Shown here piece by piece: positions 1 through 10,364 of a DNA stretch of 64,000 nucleotides; within the stretch, counting starts at the first letter, position 1; every line of letters begins with the position of its first letter. A model generated the notes under the pieces. That model worked only from the letters and a program-made list of their open reading frames with translations, ran no database searches and was not told where the DNA came from. A program made the position numbers and the translations under genes. The DNA lies in contig DF239028.1 in assembly GCA_000507305.1 (NCBI GenBank), positions 210,256-274,255 of the forward strand, written 5' to 3'. This DNA comes from Breviolum minutum Mf 1.05b.01. Its lineage: Eukaryota > Sar > Dinophyceae > Suessiales > Symbiodiniaceae.

Positions 1-94
1 AAAATGGTAGTACACCCAAATCATCCATTTTAATAGGGTTTTCCATTATAAACCATCCATTTTGGGGTACCCCTATTTTTGGAAACACCCATAT
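1..94. repeat. Foldback element family A, left-truncated
   Basis: This copy defines family A, whose ends read TGGGTGTTTCC and GGAAACACCCA, with internal inverted blocks around TAATAGGGTTTTCC and CCATTTTGGGGTACC. The window starts inside the copy and its right tip is at about 94. Near-identical copies lie at 32161 and 48177 and diverged ones at 9772 and 32898. Confidence 0.75.
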
Positions 95-542
95 CAAGAT
101 GATGACTATGAATGACGGGTTCCACCAAAAAGCACCTTCTTACACGAGAAAATCAGCCCGAAAAAGATTGACAGGTAGCAAGTCCCTTGGTGATGCAGGG
201 GTTCTCCAATTTTTTAGGGTTGTTTGAAGTGATTATGGCAAACCCTGATGATACTAGTGGAAAGCCGCTACACGCTTATTTCAAGCACCACCAAGTCTTG
301 TTTCCAAAGTAGCACGTGAATACTTGCTTCTTTTTTTCCTTTCTTGATTGCAGGCAAATTTGGTCTCGAATGCGAGCTAAACAAAAGTCTTACCATGAAT
401 TGGTGAAGTCATTCATTTTCAAAAATACAATTTCAACTTGATTTTCACTGATCCATTTTGTCCAACCATTAAAGTCTTCTTCAAATTTCTAGCTCTATTT
501 TTGTTCCAAAAAAAAATCCACCAAAAAATCAGCTAAGCTAAG
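95..542. other. Non-coding stretch upstream of first exon
   Basis: It is AT-leaning and contains no convincing reading frame or foldback element. It ends in a run of A and pyrimidine-poor sequence with the acceptor CTAAG before the GC-rich island at 543. Confidence 0.4.
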
Positions 543-761
543 GATGGAAGCAAAGATGGACCAACTCTCGGCCTTGGACTTCAAGTGCTGGACGCAGGTT
601 TCACCGCTCCTTACCTCTCGGCGGAGGCGCCGGTGCCACCGGTGGATGCGCCCCCCGCGACACCACGGGCGGTCAGCCCGGAAGGTCGCGCCACCGGAGG
701 TGCCGCACCGGTCAACACACCAGAGGCGACGCCGCGAGCCGCTTGGAATGGATGCATCAAG
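543..761 (+). CDS. Candidate exon 1 of a Pro/Ala-rich protein
   Basis: The stretch is GC-rich against its surroundings and open for 73 whole codons (phase 0 in, phase 0 out). It follows AG at 541-542 and starts with G, as dinoflagellate exons usually do; the donor is AAG|GTTGGT at 762. The peptide begins DGSKDGPTLGLG, then is rich in Pro and Ala (APVPPVDAPPATPR) and ends WNGCIK. Low-complexity Pro/Ala content suggests a linker or disordered region. The next phase-compatible island is at 1855. No family was recognised, and the true 5' end of the gene lies outside or was not found. Confidence 0.45.
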
Positions 762-852
762 GTTGGTTCATCATGATTCATGGTGTTTTTTTTGGAAAAT
801 GAATGATTCGGATACTCAAAGTTGAATCAGTTGAAGCAACAAAAAATGATTG

Positions 853-904
853 TGTATATATATATATATATTTATTGAATATATACATATATATATATAT
901 ATAT
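853..904. repeat. AT microsatellite
   Basis: Two TA runs are separated by TTTATTGAATATATACA. The repeat lies in the putative intron between the islands at 543 and 1855. Confidence 0.8.
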
Positions 905-1854
905 GTCGTCACCGTCATTTTTGATGGGTAAGGTTCTCCGAGTGACTACATACTGTATGTCTCAATGAAGTTAGATACATGGTTGAGACGTACAGGTAAG
1001 AGTATCAACATGCAGTCTTATTTCAATCTTGGGCTTGTATAAGCAGGCTTTGAGGGGCAGAGATGGAGGCAAACATCAAGGCAGTCCTTTCATTTCCAGG
1101 TGCTGGGCAGGTTTGAGACTACAAGTCCGACTGTCAAGTTTCTGAAGGAAATTAAACTTTTTAAGATACATGACTCAATGAGTAATGATTGAGTAATGCT
1201 AGCCCTGAATTATTCCATACATGCCATGCCTGTACTATTCTTTTTTGTGTGCGTCCCATTTTAGTAGCATTTTAGTAGCAATTTATCACTTTCCTGGGGC
1301 CCGCCGCTCATGTATGCTCCAAAAAATTACCCAATTGTACAATAAGTCAGGGCCGGTCGGGGTTTATTGAATGGTATAGGAGTTGAAGCTACAGGTGCCA
1401 TTTGTTGAAATCTTATTGGTTCCATTTGTCCCGATTCGCCTTGGCGGCCAATCGTTCGGATCTAATCCGAGATGTGACGTGCTCAGCGCGCATTTTTACT
1501 GCGTTAAGGCAATTTTAATTAGCTGCGATGGATCAATATTCCATAATCCCAAATGTTGCTCAAAAGAGCTGTGCCCCCAAAAAAAACGGTAGTTCAAATG
1601 GCCAAACCCAATGAAACGACTTAAGCCTAAGCTGACAATAGTTTTGGAGATAGCGGAGATAGCAGATAACATTCGGGAAAATGACTCAACACACCTGTCC
1701 GATGTACTGAACCTACTGTTTGTTCATATTACTATCTCATCCAATCTGGTCTCACCTACCCAAAAACAATCTGGTCTCACCTTTAAACCCAAAGAACTGA
1801 CAGAAATACCTAGAAATTTATACCAAGCATCGACTAATCCATGGAACAACTAAG

Positions 1855-2008
1855 GTCTCCAAATTCAACTGTGATCCTTTGAGTCCGGTGGATCTCCTCT
1901 CGGCATCACCGAATCGTCTTGGACCTTTGGTGCCTCTCGTGACACCTACGGGACCTCCACCGAGTCGCAGCTTGAAAGGGAAGCGGTGTCACAGATGCTT
2001 GGCGGCAC
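1855..2008 (+). CDS. Candidate exon 2 of the Pro/Ala-rich gene
   Basis: It follows AG at 1853-1854 and ends at GCAC|GTTGAG. It is open for 51 codons plus one base, and the entry phase 0 matches the exit phase of 543-761. The peptide includes PVDLLSASPNRLGPLVPL and then PTGPPPSRSLKGKRCHRCL, so the Pro/Ser bias continues and then turns basic with a CHRC pair. The same stretch is also open on the other strand, but the plus-strand frame has the splice signals and the phase match. Confidence 0.45.
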
Positions 2009-2283
2009 GTTGAGAACCCGACTACTGCAATGGCTTTCTTGAAAACAGGAGGGTTCATATGTTTAAGATGAAATGATATCAATATCCATAAAATACGTAC
2101 ATTATACATGACTACATGTGCATATTGAATGTTATTATTGTTGCATACAAATGCCAAATGATACGCATGTCAAATCACACTGGGCATTCAGCACCTTTAG
2201 ATGTTTTCAACACGCATGCAGCAGCAAAACGTGATATTATGCAGTGAAACTCCCGCCTGGGCAATGGCTGATCCTTCAGGAGA

Positions 2284-2576
2284 AACTACTTGGAGGGTCA
2301 TCCCAGTTACACCCTGGAAGATGAACGGCTGGAACCTACAGCCATCACCCATGAAAAGAAAAGAGAAAGGAACAGGAGATCTGAACCAAACCTCCATGGA
2401 ATTATGTTCCAGCCGTTAATCTTCAGGGGTGTGGGGTGTGTAGTTGGCCACTCCCATTCAAAAGCCATGAAGTTTGGCCATTTGGAAGGGGTCCCACCAC
2501 CCTGCTTAAGGGACTTACTAACCATGCCTATAAACCACTTACTACATGGGATGATCCTCCAAGTATGTGGTGGATG
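2284..2576. repeat. Foldback element family G, interrupted
   Basis: The left tip is TACTTGGAGGGTCATCCC and the right tip is GGGATGATCCTCCAAGTA, an inverted pair. The second copy is at 59729. A family C element (2309-2434) sits just inside the left tip, so this copy looks like a nested insertion. Confidence 0.6.
2309..2434. repeat. Foldback element family C, nested in G
   Basis: The ends are ACACCCTGGAAGATGAACGG and CCGTTAATCTTCAGGGGTGT, with inner GGCTGGAACCTACAG facing TTATGTTCCAGCC. Family C in general has ends like CCCTGAAGTTTAACATAG and CTATGTTAAACTTCGGGG. Confidence 0.65.
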
Positions 2577-2870
2577 ACCAGTGATAAGAATCCAAGCAAC
2601 TTAGATCAGGAACATGTTCCATACTCGATGGTTGGAGCCTAGTACTGTGGGGTGTTGGAGCATTACACACCTTACCCGGCGAGACTTTTGAACTTGAGAA
2701 ACTGTTCCGACAAAATGTTGGGTGAACCGAATTCTTCAACATGAACTGGGCAATCAACCAAGACAACAGGACATAAACCAATCAAGTTATAAGTTGTTTC
2801 TGTGCCTTTTTTCTTGGTGCAGTTGCTTTTTCTTTCAAAATGCTGGGCTGTTTTCCTGCTTTTTGTCGAG

Positions 2871-2970
2871 GCCCCAGCCTCAGCATGCCCTCTGTGCCTC
2901 CACCGAAGCGAGGGCCATCCCAAACCTTCCCCCTGCCGGGGACACCGCAGCTGGGCGAAACGATTCGAAG
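2871..2970 (+). CDS. Candidate exon 3 of the Pro/Ala-rich gene
   Basis: The acceptor is preceded by a pyrimidine-rich tract (TTTTCCTGCTTTTTGTCGAG). Its first two bases complete the codon left open by 1855-2008, then 32 codons read with peptide PSLSMPSVPPPKRGPSQTF followed by PLPGTPQLGETIR. The best-fitting donor is AAG|GCTGCC, a GC-type donor of the kind known in dinoflagellates. The frame stays open to 3061 (AAG|GTCTTA) as an alternative end, but that part contains a small inverted repeat (CTAAGGGAT against ATCCCTTA) and looks intronic. Confidence 0.45.
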
Positions 2971-3300
2971 GCTGCCATCATTATGGGAATCTAAGGGGGC
3001 CACACGCCCACCACTTAAGATTGCTAAGGGATCATTCATTTGTTACGAATCCCTTAACAAGGTCTTATTTCCTTGGGGGGTGGCATTGCGGGAAGATGAT
3101 TATTTTGATATTTTTTTGGCAAAGTGATTTTGTAGGTTGCCCTTTAGTATTGTGGGGGCCTTTTAATGTCAGTTGTGCACCACGGTTCTATGTAAATCAA
3201 TGTCCCGCGGCAACATGAGGTCAGACAAAAAGCCACTAGGATGATCAAACCCTATCAACTGAATCTGATCTCAGATGTCCAAGGTGCAAAATTTGCAAAA

Positions 3301-3706
3301 GTTCCTTATGTTTCTTCAAAAAGTGACCTTTTGATTGATTCCTCAGGGTCACTTCAGGTCACTTTCACTTCAGCCCTGAAAAAGGTCACCAAAAAATAGG
3401 TCCAAACGGGTCAAACAAAGTCACGGTCACCGACTTGAAGAAGCTGGCGGCTAATGTCTTATCTAGGTGGTGGTTTCAGATATTTTTTTATTTTCACCGC
3501 TAGTTAGTAGGTGGTGGTTTCAATTTGTTTATATTTTCACCCCGAAAATTAGGGAAGATGAACCCATTTTGACGAGCATATTTTTCAGATGGGTGGTTCA
3601 ACCACCAACCAGTTTATGTTACTGTTTGTTTTTGTTGCCTACGTATATCTCCATTTTTGGGAATCCCCAACCGAATCAACAAGAATCACCCATCCGGGGA
3701 TTCATC
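3301..3706. repeat. Segmental duplication, copy 1
   Basis: It begins GTTCCTTATGTTTCTTC and ends in CATCCGGGGATTCATC. It is nearly identical to 3779-4126 but about 58 bp longer, because the left end of its family B element is repeated. Confidence 0.9.
3462..3612. repeat. Foldback element family B with duplicated left end
   Basis: This copy helps define family B, with ends TATCTAGGTGGTGGTTTC and CAACCACCAACCAG and inner TTTTCACCCC and GGGAAGATGA. The first 45 or so bases occur twice, at about 3463 and 3507. Confidence 0.8.
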
Positions 3707-3778
3707 CATAGGGTGACATATGTGACAGATTAACGTTTCGTTGATCACATTCGATGATGGCGGTTCAATTCCGTTCCC

Positions 3779-4126
3779 GTTCCTTATGTTTCTTCAAAAA
3801 GTGACCTTTTGATTGATTCCTCAGGGCTGAAGTGACCACTTTCACTTCAGCCCTGAAAAAGGTCACAAAAAAATAGGTCCAAACGGGCCAAACATCACGA
3901 CTTGGAGAAGCTGGCGGCTAATGTCTTATCTAGGTGGTGGTTTCAAATATTTGTTTATTTTCACCCCTAGTTAGGGAAGATGAACCCATTTTGACGAGCA
4001 TATTTTTCAGATGGGTTGGTTCAACCACCAACCAGTTATGTTACTGTTTGTTTTTGTTGCCTACGTATTCTCCATTTTGGGAATCCCCAACCGAATCAAC
4101 AAGAATCACCCATCCGGGGATTCATC
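3779..4126. repeat. Segmental duplication, copy 2
   Basis: This is the second copy of 3301-3706, offset by 478 bases at its left edge, with a single-copy family B element. Between the copies lies about 70 bp of unrelated sequence. Confidence 0.9.
3927..4034. repeat. Foldback element family B
   Basis: It is a clean copy, TATCTAGGTGGTGG to CAACCACCAACCAG, inside the second duplication unit. Confidence 0.8.
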
Positions 4127-4148
4127 TGTAGGGGCCGTAGCGTGACTG

Positions 4149-4252
4149 TTACCCCCTGGAAGTTTCACGTAGCCCCTGAAAATGGATGGTTGGAAGATGA
4201 GTTTCCTTTTGGGATTCCCTATTTTCAGGGGCTATGTTAAACTTCGGTGGGG
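4149..4252. repeat. Foldback element family C
   Basis: The ends are ACCCCCTGGAAGTTTCACG and TGTTAAACTTCGGTGGGG; internal GATGGTTGGAAGATGA is shared with other C copies. Confidence 0.75.
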
Positions 4253-4868
4253 TTTGAAAGCTTGATATCCAGGAAGTTGTGTCGCAATCAATTGATGCCA
4301 CTGCACGAGGGGGATAGGTTTGATGTAAAGCACCCAATGTCACTGTTTCCAGGTTTATGTTAATCTAGTTGAGTGTCATGGCAGATTGGGTAGTGACAAC
4401 TTTGATTTCCAGATAGCATCTTCTCAGTGGCCATGTCACTTCTGAGCACTTTCTGAACATGTCGACTTACAACTCCACAACATGACCACACACATGGTAC
4501 ACACACACACATGGCATGCTTCCCCTTGGATGCCAGTGGAAAGTGGGTAAGACGGTAAGACCTTGAAGGCGTGCCCAAGGGAGTTCCCACTCAGGACGCT
4601 TCTGACAAGTCCTACGACTCCTGGAAAAAATACACAATGTAGAAGTCCAGTTCAAGAGCAGCAATGCAGGTGCGATGCTGACACATGGGATATCTGGCGA
4701 TATTTGGGATACTGGGGAATTTGTTAAGATTTTTTGCTTGGAATCCATCTATAAAATTTTGGTAGCTTCAATGCATGTTCCCAAGTTTTTTCTTGAGCAT
4801 GATGGCATGGCCTACGGAAAGTTTAGGGACCGGGAGATGTTTCATTCCTTTAGTCCCCCTTCTGAAAG

Positions 4869-4949
4869 GCAACAGCGAAAGAGCTTAGCGAACTGCGCCC
4901 ACAAAGCTGTTGTACAAGCGCTTGGAGCCAGCCGCATGGCAGCAGCTTT
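4869..4949 (+). CDS. Candidate exon 4 of the Pro/Ala-rich gene
   Basis: The acceptor is CTGAAAG|G and the donor TTT|GTGAGC fits the GTRAG consensus. With the AG left by 2871-2970 the first base completes Arg, then 26 codons read QQRKSLANCAHKAVVQ and ALGASRMAAA, an Ala-rich, helix-like segment. A second open frame (starting ATAKELSELRP) is also possible if exon 3 ends at 3061. The intron begins 10 bp before a family C element. Confidence 0.42.
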
Positions 4950-4959
4950 GTGAGCGCCC

Positions 4960-5068
4960 TACACCCTGGAAGATTAACGGCTGGAACCTACAAATCACCC
5001 GTTTAGACAGGAAAATGATCTTCCAAACCCCTATGATTATGTTCCATGTTAATCTTCCAGGGTGTATT
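4960..5068. repeat. Foldback element family C
   Basis: The ends are ACACCCTGGAAGATTAACGG and ATGTTAATCTTCCAGGGTGT. It lies just inside the putative intron that starts at 4950. Confidence 0.75.
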
Positions 5069-5282
5069 TTTGGGCACCTTTCCAAGTGAAGGGTTTTGTT
5101 TTTGGGATCTGTGAACTCAAAACATTCGACTTTCCCCCCGCAAATTGACTCTTAAGATGTTGGAGGTATATGGTATATATCCTTTTTTTTCTGGAGGACT
5201 TGATGCCCATGGACCCCCAGTTTGACCTCGCAAAGTATATCCACCCCACAAGAAAATATACTATAGATGGATATAGATGGTA

Positions 5283-5370
5283 ATGCACCCCTGGAAATAG
5301 AAAAGCATCTTCCAAAATATCTTAACTTAACCATTATTTTCAGGTTCTATGTCAATCTTCCGGGGGGGTA
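5283..5370. repeat. Foldback element family C, diverged
   Basis: The ends are ATGCACCCCTGGAAAT and TCAATCTTCCGGGGGGG. Inner GCATCTTCCAAAAT is present and the inverted structure is imperfect. Confidence 0.5.
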
Positions 5371-5740
5371 ATGGTTCAAGATGAGAGTCTTGAGCCTAAG
5401 GCCTTTGTTGAATCATTGGCCATGCTCCACCCAGAATGGGTCAAATGAATGCGATGACGTCAAGCGATACTGCAACCACACCCGCAACAAAAATGAGTTT
5501 AGTTTATGTTTTGTAGTTGATGCTTTTGGTCTGAAATTATTGGGAGTTCAAACTTCATGTATTTTTTTGGGATTTGTTGGGTTGACACTGTTGTCCCACC
5601 CTTGGTGAGGACCAAGTAGCCTTATCAAACACAAATCCTGAATCACTGGTAGCATAACATGCACTTCTTGGGGTTGCCGGCCACAGGTCACACTAAACTT
5701 ATTCACAAAGAACCACCCTGAAAAAGTAAAGTTTGGTGGT

Positions 5741-5844
5741 ATCCCCCACCCACTAACAGTGAAATAAATTGAAATAATTATATGTTCTTTTTATGAAGGG
5801 ACCCCTATAAACCTTCCCTTTCCACTGTTAGTGGGCCGGGGATG
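5741..5844. repeat. Foldback element related to family H
   Basis: The inverted ends are CCCCCACCCACTAACAGTG and CACTGTTAGTGGGCCGGGG. The tip resembles family H (CAGTAACAGT). Confidence 0.65.
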
Positions 5845-5903
5845 GTGTAATTCTAAAAGTTTGTCGATACATGACAGACAAATTTACTTTCAAGCTAGTA
5901 CAG

Positions 5904-5958
5904 GTGCAGCCCGAGTGCGTGGAGAATCTGATGCGTCTCCATTGGGGTCACTGGGATG
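5904..5958 (+). CDS. Candidate short exon
   Basis: After ACAG at 5901-5903 an open frame reads VQPECVENLMRLHWGHWD, followed by GATG|GTGAAT as donor. The phase does not join directly to 4869-4949. It is supported only by composition and splice signals. Confidence 0.3.
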
Positions 5959-7144
5959 GTGAATGCAGATGGGTGGCAAGTAGCATATTATGAAGGTATA
6001 GAGCATAGATTGCATATATTGAGATATGATGAGCAACGTTCCAAAATCTGCCATGTTTTAGCGAAACCAGTGGTTGGTAAGCTGACATGTGGGGAGTGCA
6101 AGCGAATGTGAGGTCTTCGCGAACAATTGAGGTTGCCATTGAGCACCCTCGGTGTTTTATTTGAGGCGTTCTTTAAGCGTAAGTGCTGAGGATACTCTTG
6201 TGCAACAAAAGGTGCAAATTCATTGATATGATATTTAAAAGCCATTTGAATTCACTTGAGATGCAAAGATGAAAAGCGCATCCAGATAGCTTTCGACTTT
6301 CGACATGACATTCTAAAGACATTCTTGCAGGGACACCTTTCTCACGATTCCATACATAGTTGATCAGGGTTCCCGCAATGAGCAGTGAGTTTTTCATGCT
6401 TTGTCCACCTACCGGGTGAAGCAGTACGATGTAGCACAGACATCTAGGTACACCTCATTTTTCCAACCAGAAATTCTATGAAATTCTGTGATAGCATAGA
6501 GATTTTCATGACCCAGCCCATCATATAGTCCTGGAACCTCACGCATCAAATTGCTGTTTCAATTGGATGATTGCAATTCTTTACATAGGAAATGGTTGTT
6601 TGACCAAACATCCCTTTTAAACTGGTTGTTTAGGCTTCCGGGATCTACTCAATTCCCCCCCCCTCCCGAAAAAAACCGACTTTCACCCTGACAAGGACGC
6701 TTTTATTCAGCTCCTCCGCATCAAGATCGAGTTTCCGTACTACTTTGAGCCACCTTGTTGCACACGGCCAAGGGTATTGAAGCTATCAAATCATCAAATC
6801 ATACAAAAAAAATCATATCTTTTAGTGAAATCGTAGGTCTTTGCGTGAACTTTCGGATGTTGTCATGATTTTCATACAACACACTGTGCCTGCTTGACTT
6901 TTTTGTGAGTTTGTTGCACCTGTTGCCTATTTCAGCACTTGTGATTTTGCAGCAACTTGTTAGTTTGCCTCATCTTTCGCAGACGTTGGCTCGAGTGCAA
7001 CATGAACGTTAAAGAGGCAATGACGTACCAAAAGAGAGGTGAGAACCAGAAGCGACAACCATACATAGAATGATATTCTTCATGGTATGTGATATTTACA
7101 CTTGCTGTTTGACGATTTTAGGACAAGTTCTAAGCAATTTCAAG
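5959..7144. other. Intron-like or intergenic stretch
   Basis: It is AT-leaning with T-rich runs. A further possible exon end occurs at about 7010-7050 (ACGTACCAAAAGAGAG|GTGAGA), but its start is unclear. No foldback element was noticed. Confidence 0.3.
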
Positions 7145-7225
7145 GGACCAAGAATACTATGGCGCCCAAATGGAAGACGTCCGGGTGGAAAAACTTTCCA
7201 GGTGCCAGTAGAAGGGAGTTGGGAG
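7145..7225 (+). CDS. Candidate exon, 27 codons
   Basis: It lies between TTTCAAG|G and GAG|GTAGTA, with phase 0 on both sides. The peptide is basic: GPRILWRPNGRRPGGKTF then QVPVEGSWE. No family was recognised. Confidence 0.33.
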
Positions 7226-7868
7226 GTAGTAACGAAACGTCCAAAGGATGGATAAGTTAGAACCACATTGAAAAATTCAGTAAATTGATCATCCTTGAGC
7301 TGACTTGGTGCTTTTTGTTTATTCAATTTCATGACACCTATACTATATATATATACACTCCTAGGAACTATCATATCCTCCACACAGCCGGCACTTTTGA
7401 GTCGATGATTGTCTTCCCTGGAGGGTAACTCTTGGGAGATTCAAGGGATTATAACCCATCAATACCCACGTAATATAGGGATTTCCCATAGGGGGCCCAC
7501 GTTGGTGGTCGGGGTACACCCCAACTATCCCCTGATAGCTCAGGGAGTTGGTGCTGTTCATTTTTTTTTCAAATTTCATGTCGACATTTCAGTAGTTTAG
7601 GGGGGGGTAGGATGTAGGTGTGTGTTTATCTATGTATGTATATTATATATATATGTGTATTTTTTGATATGGAGTCTATATATATATACATATAGAAGTA
7701 TATTTATTTTTTGTTTATTTCTACAGATATCTTTAATATAAATATATCTACGTATATTTATAATCATATTTATATTGTTTTTTTAACATATGTAGACTTG
7801 AATTTAGAAAATAGAAATGCACATATTAATGTAAATGGGGAATGTGAATATGATGTATATATATATAT

Positions 7869-7967
7869 GTACCCTCCAGGGAATTAACATATCCTTTCCT
7901 TGGGAAAAGGAAAATCATCTTCAAACATGATTTTTGATGGGATGTGTTAGTTCCCTAGAGGGTATAT
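7869..7967. repeat. Foldback element, family C-like
   Basis: The tips TACCCTCCAGGGAATTAACA and TGTTAGTTCCCTAGAGGGTA form an inverted pair with inner ATCATCTTCAAACATGA. Confidence 0.6.
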
Positions 7968-8040
7968 ATGAATTACCCTTCATTGAATGTTTGTATGTAT
8001 ATGCTCAACCCATGCCACCGGCAACCGTCCAAACGCTCAG

Positions 8041-8137
8041 GGAATGCCTTCACACGACATTTGCTTCGATGGGATTTGGTCAATCGCTTAGTACCTGAGC
8101 TGCGTTTCGGTCCTGAGGGTCGAAACGTGAAGAAGTG
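8041..8137 (+). CDS. Candidate exon, 31 codons
   Basis: After GCTCAG the only long frame reads NAFTRHLLRWDLVNRL then VPELRFGPEGRNVKK and stops being open at TGG TGA; the donor TG|GTGATC sits there. The amphipathic, charged peptide is more protein-like than its neighbours. Two other frames are open over part of the stretch. Confidence 0.38.
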
Positions 8138-8187
8138 GTGATCCCATAGGCATAGGGGATGAATGTATGCTGTATGTACCTATCCCT

Positions 8188-8313
8188 ATTGTTGATGGTT
8201 CAGAAATCCTGCAAACCAGCTGGGATGTATAACCATATCAACTGGTGAGGTACCTATACATTTGCTTGTTTTTAATGACATGTAGGTAAATACACCATAT
8301 ATGGGTCCTGTGT
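8188..8313. repeat. Family F left part fused to family D-like right part
   Basis: TTGTTGATGGTTCAGAAATCC and CCATATCAACTGG match the reverse complement of the F element at 61022. From about 8260, ACATGTAGGTAAATACACC matches family D. It looks like two elements overlapping or recombined. Confidence 0.5.
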
Positions 8314-8335
8314 CTATGAATACCATTGAATGCCA

Positions 8336-8420
8336 TAACCCCATGAAAATTGATTGTTGGAAGATGAAATGTCCTTTTGAAATGGTCCTTTTCAAGAGGC
8401 ATGTTAATTTTCTGGGGGTT
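8336..8420. repeat. Foldback element family C, short
   Basis: AACCCCATGAAAATTGATTG faces GTTAATTTTCTGGGGGTT. Inner TTGGAAGATGAAATG is typical of family C. Confidence 0.6.
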
Positions 8421-8998
8421 AATCGTTCCCCAAAAATCCGCCTTGAATATGAAACAAACACAGCTTTCCTTCAAAAAGATTCACTTAAATAAATGTCAAG
8501 TACAGATAGAATATCTGCTTTTTTGTTTGAAGCCGTATTAAACCCTAGTCAGTCGTAAGTAGATACAACTGGGTACTCCAATCTAATCAGATATACACCA
8601 ATTTTGGGGGGTCCCAGTTTTTGTGACACCTGCATTTAGATGATGACCGAGATTCCTGGTGATGGAACAGTTGTACCTTGAGTCATTTGGCTGCTCATGA
8701 CCTGGAGTCACAAATCAGAAGTCATAAGTGGGACCTATGGACAGATCTCATGTGGCTGTGACTGGTTGGGTCCTTTTCAGTTTGAATCCAATTCATGTCT
8801 TTAATACCCTTAAAGACTATATGTATCAATATTGGTATTTATATGTAGCATGATTAATATATCTCAGTCTCAGTATCTCATTCACACACACATCATATTA
8901 ATAATACGCATATTTTGAAGAATATGTCATGCCACTGAATAGTTTTGAGTTTTTTCTTCAACTATATCATCATAATATCAGAGCCCCTTTATCCAAAC

Positions 8999-9063
8999 AA
9001 CCACCTGGCATGGTGCTAAAACCTTGTAAATCATGGGATAAACATGGATAAACTACCAGTTGA
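8999..9063. repeat. Family F fragment
   Basis: CAACCACCTGGCATG, CCTTGTAAATCATGGG and ACCAGTTGAT follow the reverse complement of F at 61022 in the same order. Confidence 0.45.
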
Positions 9064-9098
9064 TAAGAAGTTTATCCCATGTCTACCACCCCTGGCAG

Positions 9099-9177
9099 GC
9101 TGAGAAACCCGACCGCCTGAGCGTTTCTGAGCTGCTGTTGTTGGCGCGACAATTCTTTGCCCTGCATGCCTTGCTAG
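9099..9177 (+). CDS. Candidate exon, Leu-rich helix
   Basis: The acceptor is CCCCTGGCAG|G and the donor CTAG|GTGGAA. The frame reads AEKPDRLSVSELLLLARQ then FFALHALL, a hydrophobic helix preceded by a charged turn. Codon choice favours G/C-ending codons. No family was recognised. Confidence 0.38.
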
Positions 9178-9247
9178 GTGGAAAGGGCGACAACAAAACT
9201 TCGGGTGGATGGTTAAAAAAGGGGAATCCGGAAAACAGGCGCAAGAT

Positions 9248-9364
9248 TACCCCTCTATGTAAACTCAACATAGCTGGTTGGAATATCATCCCCCTCTTCA
9301 TTTTTTGAAATTCACATCTTCATGAAAAGGGTCCATTTTCCAGCCAGCTATGTTGGTTTACCTG
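9248..9364. repeat. Foldback element, family C-like
   Basis: TAAACTCAACATAGCTGG and CCAGCTATGTTGGTTTA are inverted with the tips ACCCCTCTATG and CTGAGTG. Confidence 0.6.
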
Positions 9365-9473
9365 AGTGTTGATTTTGGTAGAGTTACCTACAGGATACTA
9401 CAAACTACAGGAATAATTATATCTTGACCAACCTCCTATGGTTGCAGTATTAGTATCTTGTTGGTATAGTATC

Positions 9474-9556
9474 CAAGGATCAATGTATGGTATAAAGTTG
9501 CCTACATTTTACCATAAAATCAACCAGATGCAAGTAAATATATCGTACATCCTTCG
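9474..9556. repeat. Foldback element family D, diverged
   Basis: CAAGGATCAATGTATGGTAT, GCCTACATTTTACCA and AAGTAAATATATCGTACATCC follow the D palindrome (GGATCCATGTATGG, ATTTACCTACAT, ATGTAGGTAAAT). Confidence 0.55.
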
Positions 9557-9771
9557 GGGTGGTGAGATAATATTATTTTCTACCATGAACAGTGTTCACT
9601 TTTAAGGTTTCGGGACATGCGGATGATGTTTGTTAAATATTGTTTTGGAACGTTGGGAGTGGGGGAAGAACTGGGGAATACTCCCAAAATTGCTCCAAAG
9701 AGTTGCACTGTAGCACACATTTTGGGGTTGCACAACTGCACATAGGTAATGAAAAAAACCCATTTTCGAAA

Positions 9772-9883
9772 ATATGGGGGTTTCCGAAAAGAGGGGTGGC
9801 CCCCCAAAATGGATGGTTTATAATGGAAAACACTATTAAAATGGATGATTTGGAGGCAGCACTATTTTCGGAAACATCCATAT
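9772..9883. repeat. Foldback element family A, diverged
   Basis: The tips are ATGGGGGTTTCCGAAAA and TTTTCGGAAACATCCATAT, with inner AAAATGGATGGTTTATAATGG. Confidence 0.75.
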
Positions 9884-10259
9884 CCCAAAATTAACGTTTT
9901 GATCTTTGATATTTTTGGAAGAGCTAAGGAGGCAGCTAATGAGCCTGAAAGAATTTGTTTTTTTCCCGTGGTTTTCCAAGTGATGCCTGCAACTAAATCC
10001 TCAAAGATCCTGGGTAGAATCGTCTAGAATTCACATTTTTGGCATTTCACCGAGCCAGAAATACATGGAAACCCTCCAAAAAAAAATGGAAAAAATTGGG
10101 AACCAGGCGAAATTCGAGGAGATTATATGTTCCACAAAGATGCACTGCCAATGATTTTTATGGACCACTTTTGGACCACTTGAATCCCTTCAAAAAGTCG
10201 AAGTGTTTTTTGGGCCCTTGCACCTGGGTCGTAGACAGAGGCAAGTCCACGTTGATAGG

Positions 10260-10364
10260 GTTACCCTCTGGTAAACTAACATAGCAATGGAAAATTCCCA
10301 TCTAATAGGAAATACATCTTCAAAGGGTGCAGTTTCCATTGCTATGTTAGTTTACCAGGGTGTA
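10260..10364. repeat. Foldback element, family C-like
   Basis: ACCCTCTGGTAAACTAACA and TGTTAGTTTACCAGGGTGT are inverted, with TAGCAATGGAAA and TTTCCATTGCTA inside. It is one of the best-paired copies. Confidence 0.75.
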
